Positions 24,251-36,153 of a stretch of DNA of 64,000 nucleotides are shown here, piece after piece. A model generated the notes under the pieces. It was not told the DNA's origin. It was given only the letters and a program-made list of their open reading frames with translations, and did no database searches. Numbering within the stretch: the stretch's first letter is position 1; each line of letters opens with the position of its first letter. Origin of the DNA: Cephalopachus bancanus. Lineage: Eukaryota > Chordata > Mammalia > Primates > Tarsiidae. The position numbers were made by a program, and so were the translations under genes. The stretch is taken from positions 6,223,501 to 6,287,500 of the forward strand of contig JAPVLO010000055.1 in assembly GCA_027257055.1 (NCBI GenBank), given 5' to 3'.

Positions 24251-24929
24251 AAATTAGCAATGCCTAAGTTTTACAAATTTTGTTTGCTTAACTACAGTCT
24301 TTGATCAGATTCTCTGGCCTTTGTCCTCATTTATTTTGCATAATTTTTTCTTATTTTCTGTCCTTGACAAGTTGCCTAACATACTTGAATCTGTTCTCTC
24401 ATGCATATGATGAATTTAAAATTTATGAATGCAGATATTTTAATACATAGAATACTTATACGTTATAACTAGCTTACTATATAATATTCCATTTAAAAGA
24501 AAGTATTTCAACAGCATTTGTATACTGGACTTTATAAATGACCTGATAATTATGATATCAGTAACTGATATGATAATCATTTTAGTTTGTTAGGTAAGCT
24601 ATATAATTTGACTACTTCTTTATCTTTCTTTGATCCATCTAGAAACTAGAGAGCCATGCTTCATTGTCCATTGCTAGAAGAATAAAACTGTGTCTGATCA
24701 TTATTCCTTTCTGGAGTCTGTGCTTGAGTGACTAGCACTCGGTAAGTGAAAACCCTGGGCATTTTGCAAAAAGCTTTGCGTGATATGTGAATGGCTTTTA
24801 TGCAGTGAGTAGATGATGCATGAGGAACAGTAATCTATTATAGATTTTCTATTTAACTATCAAGTAAAGTAAGTCATTCTAAGTTCTTACACAGGTAGGG
24901 GAAGAGCAAATGTGACTTTTGGGAGGACT
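24251..24929. other. Intergenic, unassigned
   Basis: No gene. The piece near 24655-24740 ('aataaaactgtgtctgatca', 'ctgtgcttgagtg') has a faint LTR-end flavour but is too short to call. Confidence 0.35.
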
Positions 24930-25110
24930 TTACATCTTGTGTTTCATGCCAATTCTAAACTGCCTGAGAAGGAGCTGGAGACAGGTCTGCACAATAATCC
25001 CACATGTAATGTGCTGATAATTAAATCCCTCTGATAATTACATCATGCATTAGCAGACTCAACCCAGTCCATTACTTGTGATCACTGTCTTGGACAAAAC
25101 AAAATGGGTA
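24930..25110. promoter_or_regulatory. Candidate conserved regulatory element (homeodomain-type sites)
   Basis: A non-repetitive block dense in homeodomain-type motifs: 'ctgataattaaatccctctg', then 'ataattacatcatgcattag'. Two TAATTA cores and an ATGCATTA lie within about 45 bases. This resembles vertebrate developmental enhancers in gene deserts. The call rests on motif density alone, and no conservation data were available. Confidence 0.3.
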
Positions 25111-25887
25111 CACCAGGGACCGTCAGTGGAGCAGATGCTCCCATGGAAGAAAGCAGCCAAATTCTGTTTATGTAATGTGATCTTGGGAAGGCTAAAGCAA
25201 GGGATCTCTTAGCTCTCCCAAGTGAGCACCAAGTTCATAGAGATAATGATATCCAATCTTTGCCACCTGCCTGACCTGGTCTCAGTGCCATTCTAACAAA
25301 GTGCATGGCAAAGGTCAAATGGTTAGTCATGGATAGCATCAGCATATTCCAAAGTGATTTCTGGTGACTTTGCTGTTATGAGAGGCAGCAACCACCTGAC
25401 ATGAAACTTCATGAAACAAAATTCTCCATTTAGAAAGATCCAATTTTTTTATTTGCTTTTGTTTTGTTTTGTTGCATTGCTGGATTCAAAAGTGACTCTC
25501 TAGTTGATAATTTAAAGATCATTCTGAAATGGCAAAAAGTAAATTATTACATAATTGCAATCTTATAAGCATCTACCTTCAAAACAGACTTTTTGTATAT
25601 GTGTAATATACACACACACACATATATTCTTGAAGTTTTTAATGTCCAAGCATGAAGTTAATAAATACTTTTACTCAGAATTTTTGCAGCTAACATAAGT
25701 AACAACAATTTAGTATTTACAGGATATATCCTAAAAGGGAAATATTGTAATGAATAGGAGTCCAAATAACTCCAATTGTCAGTTATACAGAATGTTTTTA
25801 GTCAGTGAACTTTTAGAATAAAGAAGACAATAACAAGATACACTTATCAGTTATTCATATTAAAAATCAACAAAAGACAAGCAAATT
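25111..25887. other. Intergenic, unassigned; short CA run
   Basis: A short CA run lies at about 25610-25621. No gene or repeat family recognised. Confidence 0.45.
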
Positions 25888-26177
25888 TTTTTTTTTTTTT
25901 TTGAGTTGGAGTCTCACTCTGTCGCCCAGACTGGAGTGCAGTGGCCGCTCCCGGCCACCGCAGCCTCAACCTGCTGGGCTCCGGCGATCCTTCCGCTTCA
26001 GCCTTCCAAGTAGCCGGAATTGCAGGCATGCGCTACCACGCCCGGCTGAATTTTTGATTTATTGTAGAGATGAGGTCTCGCTGCCCAGGCGGGTGTCGAA
26101 CCCGTGGGCTCAGGCAATCCACTCACCTCAACCTCCCAAAGGCGTGGGATTACAGGCTGAGCCACCGAGCCTTGCTC
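25888..26177 (-). repeat. Lineage-specific Alu, antisense, with target duplication
   Basis: Antisense full-length copy with a 15-base T tail, 'gagttggagtctcactctgt', 'gtggccgctcccggccaccg', 'tttattgtagagatgaggtc' and 'gagccaccgagccttgctc'. The flanks 'gacaagcaaattt' and 'gataagcaaattt' are a 13-bp target duplication with one difference. Confidence 0.95.
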
Positions 26178-26189
26178 GATAAGCAAATT

Positions 26190-27754
26190 TATTAAAGATA
26201 AGCTTATCCCGGGGCTATTAACCTTTTACTTTGATCTACATATTTAATATATCTATTATTATTCTTCAATGAATATCAGAGTTATGTTTCCAAGATTTTT
26301 CTAGATAAGGCTGATAGCCAACCAGTATGTTCTTACAAATTCAAACCAACTATTTTGCACTTAAAATACCATGGTCATTCTGACTGATTGGCAAAACTGC
26401 TTTGCTAATTTTTAACTATTTTGACTATTATTTCTGCTTCTAAGCTACAATAGACATGCAAAAATAACTCATGTCCATTATAATCTATTAGCTCAGCAAG
26501 GGGTCAATATTTTTAAAAATATTTCTAAGACAATCATAGAACACCAAAGACTTCCAGTCAATGTTGGAAGTCAAAAATTGTGGGGGAAGGGAGCAAGGGA
26601 TTGTTGGAAGAGCTTCTTCCCAGTGGGCCTTGCCCTTAAATTTCTGGGAAGGCATCTGCTTGTATCTGTAGACCTGCTTGTTAGGATGCTATTACTCTGG
26701 TTTGATTTCTGGAGACTAAGCTCATCCCCTTCTGAGTGAAGCCAGGAGAATATACTAATTATGGGGTCAGACTAGCCTGATATCAAAATCACTTTCTTAC
26801 TGAATGACTTAGTTAGGGTCATTGAGTTCGGGTTATCTCTGCACTGTGAATTCTTCTAAGGTATTACTCAAGATTGAGAAGGATTGCTGCTAAAATAAAC
26901 AAACCTCAGAAGCCCGGCAACTTTCCATAATACATGTTTATTTTTAGCTCTCATAAAGTCCAAGATAGGCCAGGATTAATACCTCTTGAGCATGCACCCT
27001 CCACAATGGGGCTTTGAAATCCAAGCTGCCTTCATCAAACGATACCACTACACATCATGTGAAAATCGTGAACTTGTTCCCAACTGCTTCGGATTGGAAA
27101 TGGTACCGTTTTTCTCCTAACATTCCATTTGCCGAACTGTTCCAATGGCAGCCAAAAGACTCTAAGAGAAGCTGCGTGGTCTGGCCACCTGTCTAGGAAA
27201 TACAGTAGAACAAGATAGTAAGAACACTAGTAATCTCCATGCAATATCTCATGGTATAGTAGAAAGGTTTAAAAAAAAAAGGCAAAAACAAATTTTCCAA
27301 AGGTGTTGTTATACTAGTTGACAGTAAGTATATAAGTGATAAATTCTATTATATTGTAGCATTTTATTTTCATTATTATTATCATTATACTTCAAACACA
27401 CAGGAGGCTCACTTACCGACCCCTTCTGTATGTTGCCCTTGATGACTTCATTGTCTTTCTAGGACCAACTGTGGAATGCTAGAGTCACATGAAAATAAGA
27501 TGCTCCTACCCTGACACTTTCCTGTGAAATGTTTGTGCATTTAACAGGTTACCTTTTCCATTGGCTGGCCAGATAAGGCCAAGTGGTGACATCGGTGATG
27601 CTTTTCTACCTCCCTTATAATTCAAGCCTCTAACATTGGTAGCTTATTTGGTGATCTCTTCTTATTCCAAACTTCCCAGGATATGAAACTCATGAATACC
27701 TCCTGGCCCACCCATTCAATCCCATATCCTTAACATAAATTACATCCAGCCTCG
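26190..27754. other. Intergenic, unassigned
   Basis: No exon or repeat recognised. A 60-codon frame at 27014-27196 sits in a slightly more balanced base composition. It has no known domain and is not called. Confidence 0.45.
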
Positions 27755-28245
27755 TTTTTTTTTTAAAAAAAAAAAAACAATTATTTTAGATTCAGGGGGT
27801 ACATGTGTGTTACATGGCCATATTGTGTGGTGGTGGGGATTGAGTCTCAGTTTGCTCATTCCCCAGATAGTGAGCATTGTGCCCTGTAGGTGATTCCTGA
27901 GCACACATTATCCTTTCCCTTCCCCCCTATTAGTGTCCCTAATGTTTATTATTTCCATCTTTTGTGACCACTTATCTCCCATGTTTGAGCAAGTGCATGT
28001 GGTGTTTGGTTTTCTGTTTCTGAGTCACTTTACTTAAAATGATGAGCTCTAGCTCCAAGGACATGATTTCATTATTTTTATGACAGTGTCATACTCTATG
28101 GTGTACATATACCACATTTTCATTATCCACCGATCAGCTGATGGGCATTTAGCTTGATTCCACATCTTTGCAATTGTGAATCATGCTGTAATAAACATGC
28201 GGATGCAGGTGTTTTGTTTTTTGGTTTTTTTAAATATAACAATCT
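27755..28245 (-). repeat. L1 3' end, antisense (L1MA/MB age)
   Basis: The antisense 3' UTR is recognisable from the T/A run and 'tttagattcagggggtacat', 'tacatggccatattgtgtgg', 'attccccagatagtgagcat', through the ORF2 end 'atgagctctagctccaagga' to 'aatcatgctgtaataaacat'. It is 5'-truncated and non-coding. Confidence 0.85.
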
Positions 28246-28555
28246 CTGTTTCCAATTAATTATGAGATAAGAGTGCAGAGAAGCAAAGTAGAAAAGACCC
28301 TGATGTTATGATTGTATACGGTGTGACTTTCACCTCTACCTCAATCCCCGCAGGCCTTAAGACCACCATAACCTCTACTCTAAGAGTTTCTTATTGGACT
28401 GCTAGCAGACTCAATTATAACTGAAACTAATAGATTGATAACTAACCCCCCCCCATTGATTAGCACTTTGATGGATTGGTGTTTTACAAAGCAACATGAC
28501 AGGTTGATAAGAGAACAATCTAGCAGCAAACTGACAAATCTTTTCAGGATTCTCA
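28246..28555. other. Intergenic, unassigned
   Basis: Nothing recognised apart from a short C run at 28446-28453. Confidence 0.4.
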
Positions 28556-28640
28556 AAAAAGGAAAGGAACAGGAAGGGAAGAGAAGGGAAGGGAAGGGAA
28601 GGGAAAGGAAAGGATGGGAAGGGAAAGAAAGGAAAGATAC
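28556..28640. repeat. Purine-rich (GGGAA)n repeat
   Basis: An imperfect array of GGAAG/GGGAA units with all purines on the plus strand. The long frames on both strands across it are low-complexity artefacts. Such tracts can form triplex DNA. Confidence 0.95.
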
Positions 28641-28994
28641 AAAAAGAACAAGAAAAAAACAATGAAGGGAGGAAGCTGCCATATTCTTTCCAGACAGTTA
28701 GTATATTTTATTTCTGGTCCTACAAGCATGCCCAAGTATTTAGAGCAACTATTTTTTCCTCCCTTACCATGGGGTCAAAAGACAGCCCCTATGAACATTA
28801 ACAAACCGTGTGTTTTCTAAATATCTCCTTTTAAAAAACTATATGTCTATATTTAGGATTCATTTACTTGGTTGACCATTCTTACCATTCAGCGAGACTC
28901 TGAGTATTGGGCTTCAATCTCTGGAATCTAGTGGGTAGAATCATCTGCTGGTGTAAGCCACTATGATTTTTCCAGAACAATGCAAAAGATGAAA
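28641..28994. other. Intergenic, unassigned
   Basis: Nothing recognised. Confidence 0.4.
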
Positions 28995-29022
28995 GTTCTC
29001 ACTTCACCTTTGAAGTGAGAAC
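28995..29022. repeat. 12-bp perfect hairpin, 4-nt loop
   Basis: 'gttctcacttca' and its exact complement are separated by 'cctt'. A third, direct partial copy ('aagtgagaacag') follows near 29043-29054. Confidence 0.85.
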
Positions 29023-29149
29023 AGCCAGTGTTTTTAAGGTAAAGTGAGAACAGACAATGCTATTTTAACATGCTGTGTATCTGTGTGTATCAGCGTAACA
29101 CTAGTTTTCTGGGGTTTTTTGTTTTTTTATTTTTTGTTTTAACCACTAG

Positions 29150-30190
29150 GTATGTGCTGGCCACTACACTAAACACTTCTTTTGCATCATCTAATTTACT
29201 TTACAACACACACGACATAAACATTACTTTATCCCCACTATACAGCTAATGAGATAGACGATATGAGTATTTCATGATCTTATCAAAATCACACAGACAC
29301 AGAACTCAAAGTTTCTATCCTATATGCTCCCAGTATTGCTATAGTTCAGACACCAAATCCTTGGCTTGTGAGTCAGTTCTCAGTTCATTGTAGGATACAT
29401 GCAAGGAACAAAATGTTCTTTCCTTCTTTATATAAAGAATGTAGGTGGCATAACAGGAGAGGGCTGTCTGAAGGAGGGATGAGGGTACCCAAGTCAGAGC
29501 CAGTGACTGGTCAGAGCTTCCAAGGTGGAGGGCCCTAGACAGGTCTTGGACATGATTAAGAACTCTTTCCATCTCTTTAAAAACCTTGACACAGGTGAGA
29601 TCCTACATTTACTTTTGGTTGTTGCTATTTGAATATTACAAAATTACATCAGAATTTGTCTCAGATGAGAATTTCGGTGTCTATTCACACTTACCAATTT
29701 CTTAACACCATTCAGAGACACCCTCTCACTGCTTACAAGATAAAGTTTTAACTCTTCACACTCCAGGAGCTTTATAGCCCAGGTAAAACCATGACATTTC
29801 AGTTCTCATCTTCTCCCTCTTTCCTGTCCACACTAGACACCCATTTAACACAAATATAACTGTGCTGTGTAACAAGACACCAAACTTCATACATCCAAGT
29901 CTTTAATGAAGCTGTTCCTTATTTACTGGCAAAATGCTTACGCTTCTCAAAACTTAGTTCAAACACCAGATTCCCTGAAAACAATCTCTCCCTGCACCAG
30001 GCAGTATTCACCTCTCACCTCTGGCTTTGTTGTTTAGTTTTTAGCCATAGTTCTGACCGCATGACAGTGGTCACCGCATCTGGTGTCCTTATTCCTGACT
30101 AGAATGCAGTAGTCCCAAGCTATTATATGACTTTTTGTACCCTCAGTGGCTAATTCAGAGGTAGTGGCTGGTATCTAAACTTTCTATGAA
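29150..30190. repeat. MIR and L2 relics
   Basis: A minus-strand MIR is suggested at about 29150-29330 ('actatacagctaatgagata', 'caaaatcacacagacac'). An L2-like stretch follows at about 29740-30190 ('ctcttcacactccaggagct', 'cttagttcaaacaccagatt', 'tctatgaatgattact'). The intervening 29331-29740 is unassigned. Confidence 0.5.
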
Positions 30191-31640
30191 TGATTACTAA
30201 AGAGGGAAGTAAACAGACAAACAAAACCTGGGCTGAAGAACTGATTGAATTCTAGTCATAATAAGTAGACTGAATGATTCCTCTTAGGTTAACTGGTTTA
30301 TTCAAGCATTCTTCTTGATTTTGATTGACCTTGGAAAAATAATTGGGCTGCTTTTAGAGGTTTAGGGATGTAAAGATGACAAAAAGTATTGTAGTAATGA
30401 TCCCCTCTCAGATCAAGGAGTATACTCACTAAATAGGATAAAACTCCCTTCCATGCCACTCTTCTTCTTGGTGTTGTACAAAAGCAGGGTCTTACACATG
30501 GGACACCCCCACTTGTTCTCCTCAAAGTGAAACAGTTTTCAGCAATTGAGTCTGTAAGATTTCAGGTGATGCTAATCAACTTCATGTGAAAACTTTGTAG
30601 TTGTCCCTCCTACATTTGGTCACCCAAATTAGAGGGCCAGGAGAGCTTGTCTCCACACCCACTTTCTTTACTTAGTTCTAAAGCCTATTCCATGAGTGAT
30701 AAGACAACATATCATAATCTTACATGAAGTTTGAGTGTGAAGGAGAATGGAGCATGCCTGACTATCTGGTGATTATTCCAGAGGAGAAGATGTAAACCAA
30801 GATTAGAGGAAGAAATAGAAGCTGAGAGAAACTGAACCAGGACAGTTCAAAAGAAGCCACTCATTGCCTTCACAGGTCTGTGAAAACCGAGACATGAAAA
30901 TCCTCGTGTCTACTAAGGCCATAACCTACTAGCTGGACCTGGTAATTAATAGTGCTTGGACTAGGGACGATAACAGCCACAGTCTTCGGGGAGAGACTGA
31001 CTGGTTGGAGCACATTTTTCCCCATCTGCTGTCTAGCACTAGCTCTGAGTGAATTAATGGGGGAGATTGATGAGACATACAAATGACTGCCAGTATTTTT
31101 AATATGACAAGAAGGCATATGGGTAAGGACACAGAGGATATTCCCGTACTCATTTAGTTATAAAAAAAAGCCTATAAAATCTACTCCAAAAATTCTGAGT
31201 TTGCATACTATTAAGTAACATTTCAAATCAAGAAAACAATTACTATAGTCATAAGTTTAAGTCATTTGGCAAATTTGGGAAAAGGAAAATACCATAACAG
31301 GAATGATTTTTGGAAACTGGTACATGCTCTTTTCTCAGAAATGGTAGCTACCTACAGAACTGCTTAGACAAAAATGCTATGACTGACGCATTTTTCTTCT
31401 GCACTATCTCCTCCCCTACTATCTTTCATGGGACCAATTCCTCAAAAACTCAGGTCCTCAAGATCTCAGATTAAGTGCCAATTCCTTAAATGAAAAATCA
31501 CTAACTCTAAGACAGTTAGACTAGGTATCTGTATTTGCCACGTAAAAATGACCCCTTGTTAAGAAAATTGCTTTTAAGTGCCTGCTTTTGATAGTTACAC
31601 GTAAACTCCGAGAGCACAAGGCCTAAGACTTACCTTTTAC
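30191..31640. other. Intergenic, unassigned
   Basis: No gene or clear repeat. Overlapping small minus-strand frames at 30.87-31.15 kb have no domain. Confidence 0.45.
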
Positions 31641-31975
31641 CCCTGCTATGATCTGAACATTGGTGTCTTGCCCAATTTTTATATTAGAACCTCATCCCCA
31701 ATGTGATGGTCTTAAGAGATTGAGACTTTAGGAGGTAATTAGGTCATAAGGGAACTGCCTTCAGGAATGAGATTAGTGCCCTTAGAAAACATGTTTCCCT
31801 CAATGAGGACACATAGAAGGCACCATCTGTGAGAAACGGGCCCTCATAAGACATCGTTCTGCTGACTCTGGTCTTGGACTTACGGCCTTCAGCATTGTAA
31901 GCAAAAATATTCAGTTGTTTCAAGTCACCCAATGTATAGTATTTTGTAATAGTAGCCAAAAATGACTGAGACAAT
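31641..31975 (+). repeat. MaLR solo LTR (MLT1-like)
   Basis: 'ctatgatctgaacattggtg', 'gagactttaggaggtaatta', 'gatgaggacacatagaag' type block, 'ctgactctggtcttggactt', 'ttgtttcaagtcacccaatg', then 'tagccaaaaatgactgagac'. The layout is that of MLT1A-type LTRs. It is the third MaLR LTR in the window. Confidence 0.8.
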
Positions 31976-32504
31976 CCCACATTTCCAATGTGTAGCAAAT
32001 TGCCTTGATAAATATTTGCTGAATTTTGGTTAGGTCTGCCCTCGATCACCTTTGTCTGAGACAAAACTGATTCCCAGGTGTCTTATCTTACCCTCTCATT
32101 CCAATACGTTTTTCATATTAAAGCCATTGTGTTCCTTTTAAAACAACCAAAAAATATAATAATATTATTGATTTCCACAAGTGTTTCTGATAATTTTTTG
32201 AAATGTAATAAAACACCCGAAAACTTAGAGTCCAAGACAAGAGCAGTTTGGGCAGGACTTAATTTATCACACTTAGGATTCACTCCCATGTTTATTTTCT
32301 AATTCTGTCAGTGTAAATTGGAAAATTCTTGCAGTGCTTTTGGTATATAGTTCTTTTGTTTATGCATAATGCTGTGTTTCTGTTTCTCTGGGAAATGCTT
32401 AAATTCAAATCTGGTTATAGAATTGGAATTATATTTCCTTAAGTATATGTCAAGGTGCTCCAGGACACAAAATACAGTCACAAAGGTGCCACAATATGCT
32501 TTTT
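31976..32504. other. Intergenic, unassigned
   Basis: No supportable feature. Short frames lack domains. Confidence 0.4.
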
Positions 32505-32975
32505 TAAATTTAATTTTAATTTTTTTTAATTTAAAAATGTGGGGTACAATTCAGGGTTAGGTATACAAATGTTCATTAAGCAGATACCCTTGTTGATGAG
32601 GTGTATCCCTCCCTCATCTGTCAGTTTCTTTCAACTGCCAATCCCACCCCACCACTCCTGGCAGTTTCCCACTACTGCGAATCCCTTTCTTGTAGTATTA
32701 TGATAATTGCTGAAGATCTGCTTATACGTGAGAACATATGGTACTCTGTTCTTTGTTTCTGTGATAGATCACTGAGTATGATAGACTCTAAATCCATCCA
32801 AGTTGCTGCAAAGTCCATATGTTTGTCTTCCTTTATGGCTGCATAATATTCCATTGGGTATATGTACCACATTTTTTTATTCAGTCCAGCTTCAATGCGC
32901 AGCATGGTTGGTTCCATGTTTTTGCTATTGTGAATACAGTTGCAATAAACATGCATGTAGAAGTATCTTTAGCCA
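32505..32975 (-). mobile_element. L1, 3' part of a 5'-inverted (twin-primed) insertion
   Basis: The minus strand reads the end of ORF2 ('MWYIYPMEYYAAIKEDKHMD', then 'ESIILSDLSQK'), a short 3' UTR, 'gtatacctaaccctgaattg' and an A-rich tail at 32505-32530. It starts in L1 at 'acatgcatgtttattgcaac'. The piece directly to its right (32976 onward) is the same L1 in the opposite orientation and ends at the matching L1 position at 41390. This is the geometry expected of twin priming. Confidence 0.85.
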
Positions 32976-33012
32976 AAGAAATAGAGCAGGAAATATCACA
33001 CTTCCAGACTTC

Positions 33013-33318
33013 AAACTTTATTTTTATTTTTTATTTTTTGAGTTGGAGGCTCACTCTGTCACCCAGACTGGAGTGCAGTGGCCGTTCCTGGCCACCGCAG
33101 CCTCAACCTGCTGGGGTCCAGCAATCCTTCCGCCTCAGCCTTCCAAGTAGCTGGAACTACAGGCGTGCGCTACCATTCCCAGTTAATTTGTGATTTATTG
33201 TAGAGATGAGGTCTCGCCAAGTTGCCCAGGAGGGTCTTGAACCCATGGGCTCAGGCAATCCACCCACATCGGCCTCCCAAAGGCGCGAAATTACAGGCTG
33301 AGCCACCGAGCCTGGCTG
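33013..33318 (-). repeat. Lineage-specific Alu, antisense, inside an L1
   Basis: TTTTTA-rich tail, 'gagttggaggctcactctgt', 'gtggccgttcctggccaccg', 'tttattgtagagatgaggtc' and 'gagccaccgagcctggc'. It interrupts L1 ORF2 between 'cttcaaacttt' and 'cataagactatgg', so it is younger than that L1. Target duplications are not evident, and a few L1 bases seem to be lost. Confidence 0.93.
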
Positions 33319-33343
33319 CATAAGACTATGGTAATCAAAACAG

Positions 33344-35118
33344 TCTGGGGAGTTCCGGTAAGGTGGCAACAGCATAGGTGGGACCCTGAGATTCTCCAAA
33401 GGTGAGGTCCCAAAAAGACTCTTACTTTCCTTCCCCCACCCCCATGCCCACAGCCAGTCACACAGGTCCGAGGTCTGGAGACCCTTGGACCCACACAAGG
33501 TTGGCTATTGAGGCCTTTCAGCTGCTACAGCTCCACTATAGGTGGCCCTGGGCCCCACTCATGTGGAGATCCAAGCTCCCTTCCCCGACTACAACGTCTC
33601 ACCTGGCGGCCCTTGGATACTGCCTTGTGGAGATCTGGGTTTCCTTGCTGACTACACTGATCTGTCCGCACTCAGCTGCTGCCAGCTCTCTCCCTGATGG
33701 GGGCCCAATCCAGCAGGCCTGGTGCTTGCTCCTCAGAGTTCCGGCTCCCGGTCCTGGGTTCTGGGTCCTCACCCAGCCCTATTTCAAGCTGCCACCACCC
33801 AGGGAGGTTCTAGGCACCTGCCTCTCAGAGATACTGGCTCCATTCCTGGCTAAAGTGCCCTGAGAGGAGCCCAAAGACACTGTGACCGCTCACCACCCAC
33901 CCTTTGGAGCTCTGGTCCCGCTCTGGCTGAGGCATCCAGCATGGGACACTGTGGTTGTGTAAGGGAACAGTATATCTTCAGGAGGTGCTGACCAGCCACT
34001 CTCAGCTCTCAGTTCCAGAAGAGGGAATTACCAGCTCCCTACTCCAACCCAGGTCGCTGGTGGCACACCAGATCCAATGCCCAGCTGTGTCCCTGGTCCC
34101 ACAGCCCATCATAGTGTATCACCCACAGACCTGAGCGAGTGGAGAGAAAGGATGGGTGGAGAGAAAGGATTCTTGAAAGAGGAGCTGCCCACCTCGGATA
34201 TTTTCCAGGCAGAGATTTGCATTGCTCCACCCATCTACAAATAGCCTCCACCTTGTTTTCTAAGGTAACATTGCTAAACAGGAGACAAAAGGCCCCCACC
34301 CATGCTTAATTGGATACAGGCAACTCAAGCCTGACACAGACTTCTCAGGCAGCAAGCCAAGGGAACCAACCCAAGCTTGGACTACATCTATCTGGCTGAA
34401 ATGAAAGCAAAGGGAAGAGGCTAGAGATCAGAGCTGAAGAAACCTTAGACACTCAGGAAAGATTCCAGAGCTAGTCTGGTTTCTTATTTTGATTTCTGAT
34501 TTTATTGTTTTGACTGTTTTGCTCAGTTTTGTTTGCTTTTTGATTTAGACTGTCTGTTTGTGTCAGGGAAAAATTCATCAAAAGGCATGATTTTATTGAA
34601 CTGTCTTTATGTGATTACCGGTATGCTATAGGGAATTTTGTTTATGTGTCTCTTTTTCACTCTTTTCTGGCCTTGTGTCTCTTTTTCACACATTAGTTGG
34701 GATGTATGTCTGTTTTCCCTCTCACTCTTCTCTCTCTCTAATTTCCTCCTGACTCCCCATCTTCCATTATTTTCCTTTTTTGTACTTCATTTTGTTCCAG
34801 GAAGCAAACCTAGTCCCTGCTGCACAGATAGATTGTAAGGCAGTAGGAAACAGGTTCCAGTGTGCCCATATACATGTTGGTAAATACTGGGATCTGCAGA
34901 TAGGTACTGAATCACAGCTCCCCCCTCAATTAAACCTCAAAACTGCAAAAAGTATAGCCCCCAACCCACAGTCCAGCCTCAAAAAAGACCAAAACCAGAG
35001 GACCCTCATAAGAAAGAACAGGATATTGAACAAAAGAAGTAAAAGCAACCCCATCTTCCCTGAAAAATAGAATTAAAGACGGGGAGGGAAAGGGGGAGAG
35101 AGAGAAAAATCTACACAA
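33344..35118 (+). promoter_or_regulatory. L1 5' UTR / internal promoter region
   Basis: The segment before ORF1 is GC-richer in its first 800 bases or so (33350-34100) and becomes pyrimidine-rich at 34480-34800. In L1 the 5' UTR holds the internal RNA polymerase II promoter. At about 1.77 kb it is roughly twice the length I expect for the human L1 5' UTR. Plus-strand frames inside it (for example 33402-33863) are not conserved L1 proteins. Confidence 0.7.
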
Positions 35119-36080
35119 ATGAAGAAAAATCAAAAGAAGAACATGAGTCTCTCCCAGACCCCTGGGAGGGCAGAAACTAAGAAAACGGACTTTGGAATGC
35201 AAACAATGAAGAGCCCCCAGAAAGATTGGTCTCAAACTACAAACCCAGATATCAAGACATTAGTGGAGAGATTAAAAAAAATTGAGATGAGACAAGAGGA
35301 AAACAGAAAGGAGTTGATAACTGAGATAACAGTAGTAAAGAATACTGTTAATGAAATAAATAGCAAACTGACAAGCATGGAAAGCAGAATTAGTCAAGCA
35401 GAAGAAAGAATCTCAGAACTTGACAGCCAAAATATAGAACTAACCCAAACTGTCAAAAACATATAAAAGAAGCTTCAAAAGAGAACAGAACATTCAAGAG
35501 ATGAGTGATTACTTAAAGAGACCAAACCTAAGACCAATTGGACTTTCTGAAAAAAAAAAGAGAAAAAGAGGTCACCCTGGAACAAACATTTCATGAGATT
35601 ATTGAAGAAAACTTCCCACATCTCAACAGAGATGTGAAAATTCAAACACAAGTGATTCAGAGAACCACTGTGAGAAACCAAATGAGAAGACCAAATCCCA
35701 GGCATATAATAATTCACCTAAACAAAGTAGGTGTAAAAGAAAAAATTATAAAGGCAGCAAAAGAAAAAGGCCAGATCACCTACCATGGAAGACCAATTAG
35801 AATAGCAGCAGATTTATCTACAGAAACCCTGCAGGCTAGAAGAGCTTGGAGCCCTATCTTCAAAGTTCTAAAAGATAAACAATTTCAACCAAGAATAGCC
35901 TATGCAGCCAAGTTCATCTTCATCAGTAAGGGAGAATTAAAATCCTTCCCAGACATCCAATCCCTAAGAACTTATGCTGTCACCAGACCATCTCTACAAG
36001 AAACACTTAAGAAAATACTGAACACAGAAGAAAAGGAAAAAAGAAAAACGTTCTTCACAAGAGTACAGGAAAAAGAGTAA
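35119..36080 (+). pseudogene. L1 ORF1 (RNA-binding chaperone), broken
   Basis: ORF1p is the trimeric RNA-binding protein of the L1 ribonucleoprotein. The first 115 codons (35119-35466) give a basic N-terminus and a coiled coil with heptad-like 'RLKKIEMRQEENRKELITEI' and 'MESRISQAEERISELDSQN', ending at a TAA at 35464. Homology continues past the stop, and an A-run at about 35550 shifts the frame. Frame 35538-36080 then supplies the RRM and C-terminal domain ('PRHIIIHLNKVGVKEKII', 'ADLSTETLQARRAWSPIF', 'AKFIFISKGELKSF'). The start at 35119 has ORF1-like sequence directly after it. At least one stop and one frameshift make it non-functional. Confidence 0.92.
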
Positions 36081-36153
36081 AACACACACAAACCAACCCC
36101 AAAACCAAAAAAAGGACAACAAAGAGGAACAACAACAACTCTATAAGAACCTT

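Noticed and set aside
28380..28682. Ser/Phe/Pro-rich minus-strand frames
   Set aside because: Low-complexity translation of the purine-rich (GGGAA)n array.
33402..33863. 153-codon plus-strand frame, among the longest in the window
   Set aside because: It lies in the GC-rich L1 5' UTR, shows no L1 or host domain, and is explained by local composition.
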